64,000 nt of DNA from Leifsonia tongyongensis (lineage in GTDB: Bacteria; Actinomycetota; Actinomycetes; Actinomycetales; Microbacteriaceae). The notes below the pieces were generated by a model. It worked only from the letters and a program-made list of their open reading frames with translations. It searched no databases and was not told the origin of the DNA. Both the position numbers and the translations under genes were made by a program. How positions within the stretch are numbered: position 1 is the first letter of the stretch; each line of letters opens with the position of its first letter. The stretch is from NCBI RefSeq assembly GCF_010686705.1, contig NZ_JAAGWY010000002.1, forward strand, positions 24,001 to 88,000, written 5' to 3'. Of this stretch, positions 18,666 through 27,301 are shown piece after piece.

Positions 18666-19090
18666 ACTGGGCGGTCGTCTTAGCAACAACACTTTCGGCA
18701 CTGTTGCCGGTGGCATCTGTTGCCTTGGTGGGCCGCGCCGCGCAGCTTACCTTGGCGGCCCGTACTGCCCGGAACAAGAAAGCGATGTTGCCCTCAATCA
18801 GTCAAGTGACTTTCGCACTCGAGCACGCAATCACTGAGGCCGCGGCCGCACGCGAACGATTGGGAGCAGAGGAATCGGTGTCGCTTGGCGAGCTGGATGT
18901 TCGCGAGCTCCGCACGTACGTTGCCCAAATCGAGTTAACGGACCGGCTCGAGACAGATGCGCAAAAGCTCTCTCTCCTTTTGGAGAAGTATTCCTCGCTC
19001 GAAGGGCCCGACGAACTCGCTGCACTGATTCGTGAGTCCGATGGGATCTCGGCTCAAATCAGAGAACTGGGTTCGAGCGACAGGGCATAA
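18662..19090 (+). CDS. Hypothetical membrane-anchored coiled-coil protein
   Basis: 142 residues. One N-terminal hydrophobic segment (VVLATTLSALLPVASVALVG) is followed by a charged helical region of about 110 residues with heptad-like spacing (LEHAITEAAAARERL; LETDAQKLSLLLEKY). It is predicted as a single-pass anchor with a cytoplasmic coiled coil. No known family. It is translationally coupled to the four-helix membrane protein just upstream and is likely its partner. Confidence 0.6.
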   Translation: MNWAVVLATTLSALLPVASVALVGRAAQLTLAARTARNKKAMLPSISQVTFALEHAITEAAAARERLGAEESVSLGELDVRELRTYVAQIELTDRLETDAQKLSLLLEKYSSLEGPDELAALIRESDGISAQIRELGSSDRA

Positions 19091-19462
19091 AGGCTTTGGT
19101 CGCACTGATCGCAAGGAGTGCGGGAGTCGCAGGCCATGGGCACCGACCCATCGATCGCCAGCGACTGGGGCACGGGCTCCACCGCGAGCTGCGCAACCCC
19201 GTCGGCCGTGATGTGTACCAGTCCGCAGTGGTAGAAGCCAACCTGGTCCGCCGTCGTTTACGCGCGCATGCCGAGGTCGGAGCTCGGCCCCCCGGAGATC
19301 TACACGGTTCTCTGGCTGTGTGCGATGTGTTTTGGGTCTGCCGACAAGACGGTCGTCGCGCGTCCTAGCGATTACTGTTGGCCGTGCGGTTTGCGTACGC
19401 ACGCTCCCTCCAAGGGCACCTCGCGACGGTTTGCATGCCGGTCAGAGGGCATTTCGCACGGT
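19091..19462. other. Intergenic region with weak coding traces
   Basis: About 370 bases between the coiled-coil gene and the nuclease gene. The nuclease frame is open from 19268 and carries CAMC and, 19 residues later, CWPC, as in a zinc ribbon. An opposite-strand frame also reads CDSRTPCDQC near 19090-19130 but has no start codon. Either may be a remnant of a gene lost here; neither is supported well enough to call. Confidence 0.35.
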
Positions 19463-20860
19463 ATGCTCGTGGCCATGCCGGAGTCGCGTTTGCCCTTTGC
19501 GAAACAGTTGAGCCCCAACCAAATCGATCTGCGCGAGTTACTAACGATGGCAAGCACATATTCGGGCAACAGGAATGAATTGCACGCTGCCATAGGTAGA
19601 AGGTTCTTTTCCAAACCCAATGACCCGCACAATGAGGTCAAGTCAGGAGGCAATGCCTTCCTCGCTCTTCGAGCTCATGGTCTGGTTAGTGGTAATGAGT
19701 CGTTCGTGCTGACACCTTTGGCGGAGAGGTTGCTCGGGACGCGATCGGAAGGCGAGCTACACGCAATTTTCGCGACGCACCTACTTCTGGAGCACCAAGG
19801 GATTCAGTTGGTCGAGGTCGTAGAGTCTCTCCAGGCACGAGGAGAGCGTGTTACTGCTAGCCGCGTTGCGCGGGACCTTACTGCGATCGGTGTCTATCCG
19901 GGCGGAAAATCCGGTGAGAATATCAACCCGATGAGGCTTTGGCTTGCGAAAGCCGGCGTGTTTACCCAGGACTGGACGATTAGCGAGTCGACCCTGAAAG
20001 GCCTGATCGGCGCGACTGCAGGGGAACTAGCTGTCTTGACTGCGCTGCCTCTGACACAGCAAGCGCTGTTGCGGGCTATGGCGACTGTGACGGATGTGCC
20101 GCCTCTAAGCGGCGCGATGCTTCGGGCGCTTGCGGAGCTGCAGACACCAGGCCTCGACATCGACGCCAAGAGGTTCGCGCCTTCGACTTTGAGGAGTCTG
20201 GAGGACGGCGGCTGGATCGACGTGACAAAGTCGACGAGCGGTCGAGGCGCGAAATCCCATCAGGTTGTGCCAACTCAGAAATTCAGAAGCATGATCGCTG
20301 AGCCGCTGATGAACGTGGTAATTGAGCAGGTCCATCTTCAGGACCCCACTGCACTTCGTCGGCCAATTCGTGACCTTCTTGCGGTCGTGAACGATAAGGC
20401 TCGCTCGAATCACGAGCGAGGATTGGCACTTGAAGGTGTGTGTATTCAGGTGGCTCGTGTCGCGGGCGCCCGATTCCTAAGCTGGCGACTCCGTAGTGAA
20501 GATACTGAAGGTGCGGAGGTTGATGTTGTTGCCGAATCAGTGCACGCGCCTTACCAAATAATGCAGATCCAAAGTAAGGCGTCGGCCATCAGCGGCAGAG
20601 AGGTAGTAGACAGGGAAGTCGGTGTCTCCGCGGCGTTGAAGAGTAATGTCATCTTGTTCGTGAGCTCCAAGAGTGTCGGACCCGCCGCCCGGAGCGCGGC
20701 CAACGCACACATGCGCGAATCTTCACTGTCAATCCTCTTCCTTGCTGGGAGCGACCTAGTAGACGCGAGGTTGGGGGCTGCGCTCAGTCGAGAATGGGAA
20801 CAAGTACGGCGTGTTCGCTCCTATCGCGGCCGTGAGAGGGCCAAAGCGCTCGGCGCGTGA
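19463..20860 (+). CDS. PD-(D/E)XK-type restriction endonuclease-like protein
   Basis: 465 residues from ATG 19463 (ATG 19475 is also possible; upstream in-frame ATG 19268 would add 65). Several N-terminal winged-helix-like segments are followed by a C-terminal nuclease core: Glu in GLALEGVCIQVARVAG, then GAEVDVVAE (Asp about 354) and QIMQIQSK (Gln about 370, Lys about 372). The E-D-QxK layout is that of Mrr/HsdR-type nucleases that use glutamine in the last motif. It may cut foreign or wrongly modified DNA. It lies at the left of an island that also has two methyltransferases, a helicase and an SMC ATPase on other transcripts. It is more AT-rich than the core genes. Confidence 0.6.
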   Translation: MLVAMPESRLPFAKQLSPNQIDLRELLTMASTYSGNRNELHAAIGRRFFSKPNDPHNEVKSGGNAFLALRAHGLVSGNESFVLTPLAERLLGTRSEGELHAIFATHLLLEHQGIQLVEVVESLQARGERVTASRVARDLTAIGVYPGGKSGENINPMRLWLAKAGVFTQDWTISESTLKGLIGATAGELAVLTALPLTQQALLRAMATVTDVPPLSGAMLRALAELQTPGLDIDAKRFAPSTLRSLEDGGWIDVTKSTSGRGAKSHQVVPTQKFRSMIAEPLMNVVIEQVHLQDPTALRRPIRDLLAVVNDKARSNHERGLALEGVCIQVARVAGARFLSWRLRSEDTEGAEVDVVAESVHAPYQIMQIQSKASAISGREVVDREVGVSAALKSNVILFVSSKSVGPAARSAANAHMRESSLSILFLAGSDLVDARLGAALSREWEQVRRVRSYRGRERAKALGA

Positions 20861-21273
20861 TCATCGAGTACCGGTGGCCGAGCTGAGCTCCAGGGCAGTC
20901 GAGGTTCTTGTCTCGGCTTGCGAGGGAGTGTCCGCAATCGCCGATCTTCCTGGTCGTCCTCGGTCGAGCCGAGGACGAAAATAGTCACTTGGCTGAGACG
21001 GTTTCCCGGCTCGTTTGTTGCTTAGTACGTCATAGCCTGCGGGCATAGTTCCCTGTCGTCGACCGGACGTGACAACACCTTGGCCATCGCTGGCGATTCG
21101 GCAATTATCGCGAGGCCTACGGGAACCGATGGTTCGCGTCGTAATGAAAAATGTAGGTGCTCACATTGTCGAAGTAGTAGTTCAATCCGCGCGCGGTCGC
21201 GCCCACTGATGTTCATCAACGATTGACCGCGGAGTGCCGCAGTTGGCTCATGGCGTCGAATAGTCCTGGCTAT
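20861..21273. other. Intergenic region between convergent nuclease and sigma-factor genes
   Basis: 413 bases with no supported gene; short open frames on the minus strand have no ribosome site and shadow-like composition. The only clear structure is the hairpin at 20954-20976, which would serve both converging transcripts. Confidence 0.5.
20954..20976. terminator. Hairpin between converging transcripts
   Basis: Perfect nine-base arms CGTCCTCGG (20954-20962) and CCGAGGACG (20968-20976) with a TCGAG loop, followed on the plus strand by AAAA. It is placed where the nuclease transcript and the sigma-factor operon converge; a terminator role is likely although no T run is present. Confidence 0.5.
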
Positions 21274-22515
21274 TCAAAGGTCCGGAGCAATTTGGAACCT
21301 TGCTCGTTTCGCCGCTTTGGTCTCAATTTGGCGAATGCGCTCTCGTGTCAACCCTTGACAGGCTCCGATCTGTTCCAACGTCTGTGGGTCGCCCCCATCG
21401 AGTCCATGACGCAGCGCGAAAACTTGCGCCTCCTTTTCGCTCATCGTTCCGAGCACCATGTCAAGCAGCCTCTTCAAGTCGAGTCGATTTTCAACGGAAA
21501 GGAACACATCTTCGCCGTCGTCAACGATTTCCTCCCCGAGTTCATCACGAATGTATTCGAGCGAGAAAACATCTTCGCTCCACGATCGCAACGACGTAAC
21601 TAAGGACTCTCCAAGACCCGAAACGCCCGAGATCTGTGAGGTGTTCGCCGTTTCTGGCGATCCTGACTCCAGTACCCTCCGCGCCGCTTGCACCTTTCGC
21701 AGGTGATCCACGACGTGTACCGGCAATCGAATTGTCCTGCCCAGATCGGCTATGGATCGGGATATCTGTTGGCGGATCCACCACGTTGCATATGTGGAGA
21801 ACTTGTAGCCCAGCTTGTAGTCAAACTTCTGAATTGCGCGTATAAGGCCGAGGTTCCCTACTTGAATTAGGTCGGCCAACTCCAACCCTTGGCCCTGGTA
21901 GCTTCGGGCAATGTTGGCTGCGAGCCGAGTATTCGCAAGAAGCATCGTCTCGTTTGCCCGTGCACCATCTCGGACTAGCCAACGCAACAATGGCTCGTCG
22001 TCCGAGTGAAGATCGTGGCTCACCTCGAGTCGCTCTTTCGCAAACAGACCCGACTCGATCCTCATGCTCAAGGCGATTTCTTCCTTGGCCGAAAGCAGTT
22101 CGACTTGGGTGATCTTTCGGAAGTATTCGTCGATGCCAATTGACGTATCGGCGAGTTCGTCCCCGCCATCATCGTGCTGCAAGAAATCATTGTATAAAGG
22201 CCGAAGAAGATCGCCATCGTATACAAGTTCGTCGGTGTCGTCCTTAGCAATTGACCGGCGGTATGGCCATTCGATACTTACGCGCGAAAGCTCTAACCGC
22301 GCTTGATCGAGCATCCACCTCTTAAGGATGGCTGCGTTAGCCGGCCGTTCCCAGTCATACGGTTTGCTGTGTATAACACCTCGTAGTCGGTTTCTCCCCT
22401 CGGCCAAGACGCGCTGTAGATCGGCTTGAGCGAGAAGCGGGTGTCGCACCGGAGGGCCGTGCGGGTCGTCCGAGTTGGAGTGCTCGTGAAGAGATGTGGC
22501 GTCGTCAAGCGTCAA
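21274..22515 (-). CDS. Sigma-70 family RNA polymerase sigma factor in a defence-type operon
   Basis: 413 residues. Region 1.2 is IDEYFRKITQVELLSAKEEI, region 2 contains LIQVGNLGLIRAIQKFD and FSTYATWWIRQQISRSI, region 3 follows IRLPVHVVDHLRKV, and region 4 carries SEKEAQVFALRHGLDG and LTRERIRQIETKAAKRAR. All core-binding and promoter-reading parts are thus present, as in group 1 and 2 sigma factors, not ECF. The first 125 residues are unique. Translation starts at TTG 22515, preceded by GGAG with a 7-base spacer. It is the last gene of the helicase-ATPase operon, 27 bases after the 125-aa gene. It should direct RNA polymerase to a private promoter set, possibly the island's own genes. Confidence 0.88.
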   Translation of the reverse strand: MTLDDATSLHEHSNSDDPHGPPVRHPLLAQADLQRVLAEGRNRLRGVIHSKPYDWERPANAAILKRWMLDQARLELSRVSIEWPYRRSIAKDDTDELVYDGDLLRPLYNDFLQHDDGGDELADTSIGIDEYFRKITQVELLSAKEEIALSMRIESGLFAKERLEVSHDLHSDDEPLLRWLVRDGARANETMLLANTRLAANIARSYQGQGLELADLIQVGNLGLIRAIQKFDYKLGYKFSTYATWWIRQQISRSIADLGRTIRLPVHVVDHLRKVQAARRVLESGSPETANTSQISGVSGLGESLVTSLRSWSEDVFSLEYIRDELGEEIVDDGEDVFLSVENRLDLKRLLDMVLGTMSEKEAQVFALRHGLDGGDPQTLEQIGACQGLTRERIRQIETKAAKRARFQIAPDL

Positions 22516-22542
22516 GCGGATGCTCCATATCGGCAGAGCTGG

Positions 22543-22920
22543 CTAGTCTGCCCCGGCGATGAATATCTCCGAGAGGGACAACCCATGCTTCAGCTGTGCG
22601 CCAACATGCCTCAATCCCGCTTCACCGCAAGATCTCAGAGCCCTGACCGGCTCGTCTGTTGGGACATACCACTCAGCCAGCTTGGCCCATTCGGAGATAG
22701 CTCCGCTCCCGCGGTTCCACTTTGTAGGGCCGGTCGGCCCTAAGTCGGTGACCGGCTCGAGTTCAAGCGCGAGAGCAAGGGCCGCGCAGGCCAAGAAGGC
22801 AGCGAGCTCTGTCGAAAAGTACCCCAAGCCCTTGGTCAATTCATCGAGGATTGGCTGGCCTTGCAGCGAAACGGCGATTGTGGTGCTGTCTCGTTCTCGT
22901 CCTTCATCGGCCTCGCTCAT
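22543..22920 (-). CDS. Unknown 125-residue protein of the sigma/ATPase operon
   Basis: No family recognised. It has an alanine/leucine-rich helix FSTELAAFLACAALALALEL (about residues 35-54), which could be a buried helix, and a tryptophan-containing acidic segment (ISEWAKLAEWYVPTDEP). There is no signal peptide or helix-turn-helix. Its start overlaps the ATPase stop by four bases (ATGA), and the sigma gene follows 27 bases later. The position between an SMC ATPase and a sigma factor suggests an adaptor, an anti-sigma factor or a DndE-like small subunit, though I see no DndE motifs. Function is unknown. Confidence 0.7.
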   Translation of the reverse strand: MSEADEGRERDSTTIAVSLQGQPILDELTKGLGYFSTELAAFLACAALALALELEPVTDLGPTGPTKWNRGSGAISEWAKLAEWYVPTDEPVRALRSCGEAGLRHVGAQLKHGLSLSEIFIAGAD

Positions 22921-24890
22921 GCCGGGACCACCTGTGAGTTGTTGGCCGAGATCCGCTCAATTACGAATTCTCGGCCGATCTTCCCTCCGAGCAGCTCGGC
23001 ATCAGTAGCCGGATCATACTCGCCAGACTGTACAAAGATGATGGCCTGGGTGGGCATCGAAGCAACCCACCTCAGAATTGAGGCTCGATGGCCTTTGTCG
23101 AGCCTGCCCAAAGGCGTGTCCATCACCATCGGGGCGTCCGCCGAGAGCTTTGAGAGTGCTCCGATAAACGACATCGTAAGCACTTGGTTTGCACCAGCGG
23201 AAATGTTGTTCATCGGCCGGCCGTCGTCATCCAGCACCGCCAGCGAGTAATCCTCTCTGAGTAAAACACCGGTGTAGTCCTTCTCCGTGGTCAACGTCCG
23301 GAAGATCTCACTTGCCTGGCTTTCGATCTGCGCGCGCATGGACGATCTAAATTCCTCGAATGAATTCCCGACGACTTCCACAGCCTCGCTGTAAACCTTC
23401 ATGCGCTTACGATCGAGCGGGTCAACCTCGGGGAGTTTCCCGATCTCGCTACGCAGCTCGGTACGTCGAGCACGCAGGATTCGCGTGTCCTCCTCGGCCT
23501 TCTCGATGTCCTGACCGTACTCCGCTAACTTGTCCTTTTCGCTGCGGCGCTGAGCCTCCAAGGACGCAATTTCCAGGTTGCTCCCGCCGAGAATCTCGTC
23601 CAATCCACGAATCTCCGAGCGCTTTCGGTCCAGGCGCATTTTGAGACGGCGGATGTCATCTTCGATATCGACGATCCGCTCTTGCAGAGCAGTTCCTCCC
23701 GCGAAATCTGCCAACCGCGACATTTCAAGTTGCACCCCCTCGAGATCGGTCTGGCCATTAAGCTCATCAAGTCGAGCCAGAACTGCCGCTTCCCTGGCAT
23801 CCAAGTCAGCTAGGTGGTCATGTGGCATGAGTTGACCACAGCTTTGGCAATGCGAATCACCGCGTTGGTTCTCCAACGCCTCGAGTTGGACCGAGAGCCG
23901 GATGCGCTCGGTTTCGATTCCCCGTGCTTGCTGAAGCTTGTTAGCGGCGATGTCGGACTTCGCTCGAAGTCGCTTCGCTAGCGGGAACCACCAATTCTTG
24001 TCGGCATAGCCGCTGAGCTGCAACCGATAGTCCTCAAGGTCTCGTGTGTCGATTTCGACCTCGCGCTCGAGGCTCTTGCGCCGGTAAAAGCTCTCCCGAA
24101 TATCAGCAGCGCTTTCTAGCTCAGCATCGAGGCGCTCGATGGAAAGGCGCAATACTTCTTGAGCACTCGTTAGTTCCGCCACATCGCGGCTCTTGACCCC
24201 TAACAATTGCTCAATTTCAGCCAACTCGTTTTGGAGCTCAACAGCCTTTTTGCTTCCCTTAGCGATCTTTTGGATCTGGTAAGAAAGCGTTGCCAGAATG
24301 TCGTCGAGATCAGTCTTGAGGGCAGCCAGAAAGGGGAGTCCGAGTGCCCGTTCGACTTGGTCGCGTACGAATCTCCGTGTTGACTCCTTGTCTTCTCGTA
24401 GCCGTTCTTCGAATCGATTCAACATCTCGCCGTCAAAGAAGTAGAAGTCGGAAATCTGTTCGCTAAGAATGCCGTCCAGAATGTCACGGATATTCTTCTC
24501 GGCAACGGCTGTCTTTCCTGCAACTAGCATCGATACTTTTACCGACTCAACGTGTGTCTCTCCGAAGCTGTTGGTCGTGGCGCGGCCAGACCTAGTTAAC
24601 TCAAACTGCTCGCCCCTATGCTCGGCCTTCATTGAGACCTCGAAATCTGCGGAGTTTAGTTCGAGCGCGCCCCAATTGACCATTCGGCTGAGCTCGAAAG
24701 GCGTTCGGCCATCCTGCTGCTTCATTGCCCCGTACATGCACCACACGATTGCTCGGAGAAGTGACGTCTTTCCCCGCATGTTTTCGCCCCTGATCAAAAC
24801 GACCGGCGCTTCTGGACTGACATCCAACGGTAGGGTATGAGCGCCCTCATACGGTCCCCAGTTGAGTAGTCCCAGTTCAAGAATCTTCAT
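22917..24890 (-). CDS. DndD-like SMC/Rad50-type ATPase
   Basis: 657 residues. Walker A GENMRGKTSLL lies near residue 35, a long coiled coil follows, and a zinc-hook CQSC sits at about 345. The signature-like ISAGANQVLTMSF is near 563 and Walker B with D-loop MVMDTPLGRLDKGHR near 590. DTPLGRLD is typical of DndD and related conflict ATPases. The two half-ATPases should pair head to head around DNA. No dndB, dndC or dndE gene is present, so it is not part of a standard phosphorothioation locus. It overlaps its upstream neighbour by 14 bases and its downstream neighbour by four. Confidence 0.88.
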   Translation of the reverse strand: MKILELGLLNWGPYEGAHTLPLDVSPEAPVVLIRGENMRGKTSLLRAIVWCMYGAMKQQDGRTPFELSRMVNWGALELNSADFEVSMKAEHRGEQFELTRSGRATTNSFGETHVESVKVSMLVAGKTAVAEKNIRDILDGILSEQISDFYFFDGEMLNRFEERLREDKESTRRFVRDQVERALGLPFLAALKTDLDDILATLSYQIQKIAKGSKKAVELQNELAEIEQLLGVKSRDVAELTSAQEVLRLSIERLDAELESAADIRESFYRRKSLEREVEIDTRDLEDYRLQLSGYADKNWWFPLAKRLRAKSDIAANKLQQARGIETERIRLSVQLEALENQRGDSHCQSCGQLMPHDHLADLDAREAAVLARLDELNGQTDLEGVQLEMSRLADFAGGTALQERIVDIEDDIRRLKMRLDRKRSEIRGLDEILGGSNLEIASLEAQRRSEKDKLAEYGQDIEKAEEDTRILRARRTELRSEIGKLPEVDPLDRKRMKVYSEAVEVVGNSFEEFRSSMRAQIESQASEIFRTLTTEKDYTGVLLREDYSLAVLDDDGRPMNNISAGANQVLTMSFIGALSKLSADAPMVMDTPLGRLDKGHRASILRWVASMPTQAIIFVQSGEYDPATDAELLGGKIGREFVIERISANNSQVVPA

Positions 24891-25101
24891 TAGTGACCTC
24901 CGGTACTAGGCGCGCGTATTCGTCAAGGATTTCCGTCAATTGGGCAATTGTCCGACGGCGATCACCGAGCTGGCTTTGGCTGTCCCACGCGACATTGACC
25001 AAGCGTTCCCAGGCTTCCGGCGGCAGCAAGCCCGATGAACTCTTGCTTGCATCGCTCATAGCCTTTAGCGCGATCATTCGAGGCGACGTGTTTTCGGCCA
25101 T
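24877..25101 (-). CDS. Small helical protein between helicase and ATPase
   Basis: 74 residues from ATG 25101, with GAGGG 7-12 bases upstream. Predicted helical; the C-terminal half QLGDRRRTIAQLTEILDEYARLV is amphipathic. The ATG overlaps the helicase stop (ATGA) and its end overlaps the ATPase start by 14 bases, so it is made in fixed ratio with both. In ABC three-component conflict systems a small middle component is encoded between effector and ATPase in this same order, so it could be that linker. No motif proves it. Confidence 0.65.
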   Translation of the reverse strand: MAENTSPRMIALKAMSDASKSSSGLLPPEAWERLVNVAWDSQSQLGDRRRTIAQLTEILDEYARLVPEVTNEDS

Positions 25102-27173
25102 CACTGATCCCTCTCTGTTAGGTCGTCTTCAAGGTCGCCGGAAATGGATCTTTTGTCTGAGACTTGCCCCATCGCGGCCCGCAATTGTTCAAGATAGCGG
25201 GACGGACTGACGTTCATGGAATGAACCGCGAATTCCTCGGCGCGGTCAACTTCCCCTTTCGAAACGGGAACTCCGTCCGCGTCTAGCACGAGAATGTCAA
25301 AGAGGTGCGCAAAGTACTTGCCCGGGCTTCGCCTGAGAACTCGACCCCGGCGCTGTATATACTCGCGGGGGTTGGACGAAGAGGCGAGAATCATCGCCTT
25401 GTTTATCAATGGAATGTCCACTCCCTCGTCCAAGCATTTGATTGCCAGAAGAACACCGCCGCGTAGTTGGAAGTAATCGAGGGTTGCCGTCTGCTCGCTT
25501 GACACCTGGGAGTGGTATTCAAGCAAAGGAAGGCCGAGAGACTCAAGCTCGCGCCGCACACCGTGCAGGTGATTGATATCTGCGCAATAGATGAGCCATC
25601 GATCGCCTTCACGGTACTCATCGGCTAGGACCGAATATGCAACTTCGGACTTGCGTGCGGCGCTCTTCAAGATTCGGGAACGTTGAATGAGCATCAGCTT
25701 TGTCTGCTCAGAGACCACGCCGTCGTCTCGCGCCAGCGCGCGCGCAATCTTGTCGGTCCAAGTATCCCAGGCCTCTTGCTCCAGATCATTTAGCGAACAA
25801 GACCGGATCTCGTACTCGTACGGAACCAGGACACCCGCTGCGAGCGCCTCACCGATCCCAAATCTGGGCTCCAGGACATCGCCGAAATACTCAAAGAGTG
25901 CCTGTGTACCCAGAGGATCCCCGAATCGCTCGGGTGTGGCGCTGAGTCCAAGGCGTGCTCCAGCATCGATTAGTTGCATGATCGATTTAGTATCGGGAGC
26001 GCCGATCGTGTGCACCTCGTCGGCGACAACAAGAAGGTGGTCGCCACCGACCGATCGGTTCACGAAATCAGCGCCAGTTGCCGATTGATACGTGCTCAGG
26101 ACGATACGCGGCCCTGCCTCGAGATCGTCTCTCAGGTAATCGCGTAACCGCTGTACCCACACGGCTTTGGGGTGCGCGGCACCCACCATGAGCACCGGGA
26201 TCGTCGGCAGGAGTACAGACAATTCGTCTGCCCACTGGTCGTGTAGGAGGCGAGTTGGAACCAGGATCAAAGCCGGTCGTCCGTCAGCCGTCCACTCTCG
26301 GATGGCCTCCAAAGCCGTCCGCGTCTTACCCCCGCCGGTTGCAAAGGCAACAATCCCTCGGTGACCAGCCAATCTCCACGACTCCAGAACTTCGTCTTGA
26401 TACTGGCGTAGTTCGAGATTCGATGCCGAGCCTCCGCCATTCAAGACTGCCTTGAACTCTTCAAGAATCTGGTCGATTGGCTCCGGGGGCAGTGTGCCGA
26501 TTACGAGGTCGCCGGCTTCCGCGGCTGGGGTAACAACGAGCCCACGTCGGTTGCCCTCCCACAACTCGTCGAAGTCGAGTGCCATTTGCTCGCATCGTTC
26601 GGTGTCGCGATCCAACCAGCTTCGGAAGGCAATTATCTGCTCGTGGTTTCCCCGACCTGACCAGGCCGCAGCCGACTCGTTAGCGCTGCCGGAAAAGACG
26701 ATCGTTCGGCCGGACGCCTCGCGAAAGATTCCCAACTTATTGTGAAATAGCCCATTGCCGTATTGCGGAACAATGAACTTGAGGTCCAGGGCACCGCATG
26801 CGATTAGCGCACTCAGGCACTTCGCCGCACTGACTTCTCTCGAACTTCCATGTGCTAACGCTCGCAATGAGGCTTGCGCGATTGCCGCGGTTGCGGGTTG
26901 TTCGCGCAGCGGAAGTTCAGCGACAGCCTCCGCGTCAGCGGCCGTGAGGTAGGGCGAGCATAAGATCCGCATCTTTCCACCGCGAGCCACGAAATCGGTA
27001 AACGCGAGGGGAATAAGTGCGAAAAGGGAGGACGAAAAGTAGCCGACCGCGCGGTCGTATTCGATTGCTCTGGCCATCGTCGGCGCATAGAAATCTTGGA
27101 GCATTTGATCTGTACTCGTTGAATAGCTATTTGCAATTTCTAGATCCGCGAAGCCACCGGACACTTGCCCCAA
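25101..27173 (-). CDS. PLD-nuclease/DEAD-box superfamily 2 helicase fusion
   Basis: 690 residues. The N-terminal 240 residues form a phospholipase D-like nuclease with FHNKLGIF and SGSANES near 160-185, the HxK(x)nS/N signature found once, so two copies must pair to make an active site. The helicase follows: Q-motif-like LRQYQDEVLESW, Walker A ATGGGKTRT, DEVH box VADEVHTIG, motif III SATPE and motif VI QRRGRVLR. A zinc-free C-terminal tail completes it. It probably translocates on foreign DNA and nicks or cuts it. TTG 27173 or GTG 27164 starts it. First gene of the five-gene operon. Confidence 0.9.
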   Translation of the reverse strand: MGQVSGGFADLEIANSYSTSTDQMLQDFYAPTMARAIEYDRAVGYFSSSLFALIPLAFTDFVARGGKMRILCSPYLTAADAEAVAELPLREQPATAAIAQASLRALAHGSSREVSAAKCLSALIACGALDLKFIVPQYGNGLFHNKLGIFREASGRTIVFSGSANESAAAWSGRGNHEQIIAFRSWLDRDTERCEQMALDFDELWEGNRRGLVVTPAAEAGDLVIGTLPPEPIDQILEEFKAVLNGGGSASNLELRQYQDEVLESWRLAGHRGIVAFATGGGKTRTALEAIREWTADGRPALILVPTRLLHDQWADELSVLLPTIPVLMVGAAHPKAVWVQRLRDYLRDDLEAGPRIVLSTYQSATGADFVNRSVGGDHLLVVADEVHTIGAPDTKSIMQLIDAGARLGLSATPERFGDPLGTQALFEYFGDVLEPRFGIGEALAAGVLVPYEYEIRSCSLNDLEQEAWDTWTDKIARALARDDGVVSEQTKLMLIQRSRILKSAARKSEVAYSVLADEYREGDRWLIYCADINHLHGVRRELESLGLPLLEYHSQVSSEQTATLDYFQLRGGVLLAIKCLDEGVDIPLINKAMILASSSNPREYIQRRGRVLRRSPGKYFAHLFDILVLDADGVPVSKGEVDRAEEFAVHSMNVSPSRYLEQLRAAMGQVSDKRSISGDLEDDLTERDQ

Positions 27174-27301
27174 AATGGATCCCTTCTGCTCACTCAGGAC
27201 GTAGCTGCCTGATCACGCTTTAGGTCGTGAAGACGGCCCTACCGCGACGTCCCAGGGCACAGCATCAACGTATCCCACACCCGCGCATTGGGTGGCGTTA
27301 G

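Noticed and set aside
18935-19402. 155-codon minus-strand frame in the gap before the nuclease gene
   Set aside because: It overlaps the coiled-coil gene in antisense, has no ribosome site and is Arg/Gly-rich like a shadow.
21274-27173. DNA phosphorothioation (Dnd) locus
   Set aside because: Only the ATPase is DndD-like; there is no DndC, DndE, DndB or cysteine desulfurase gene.
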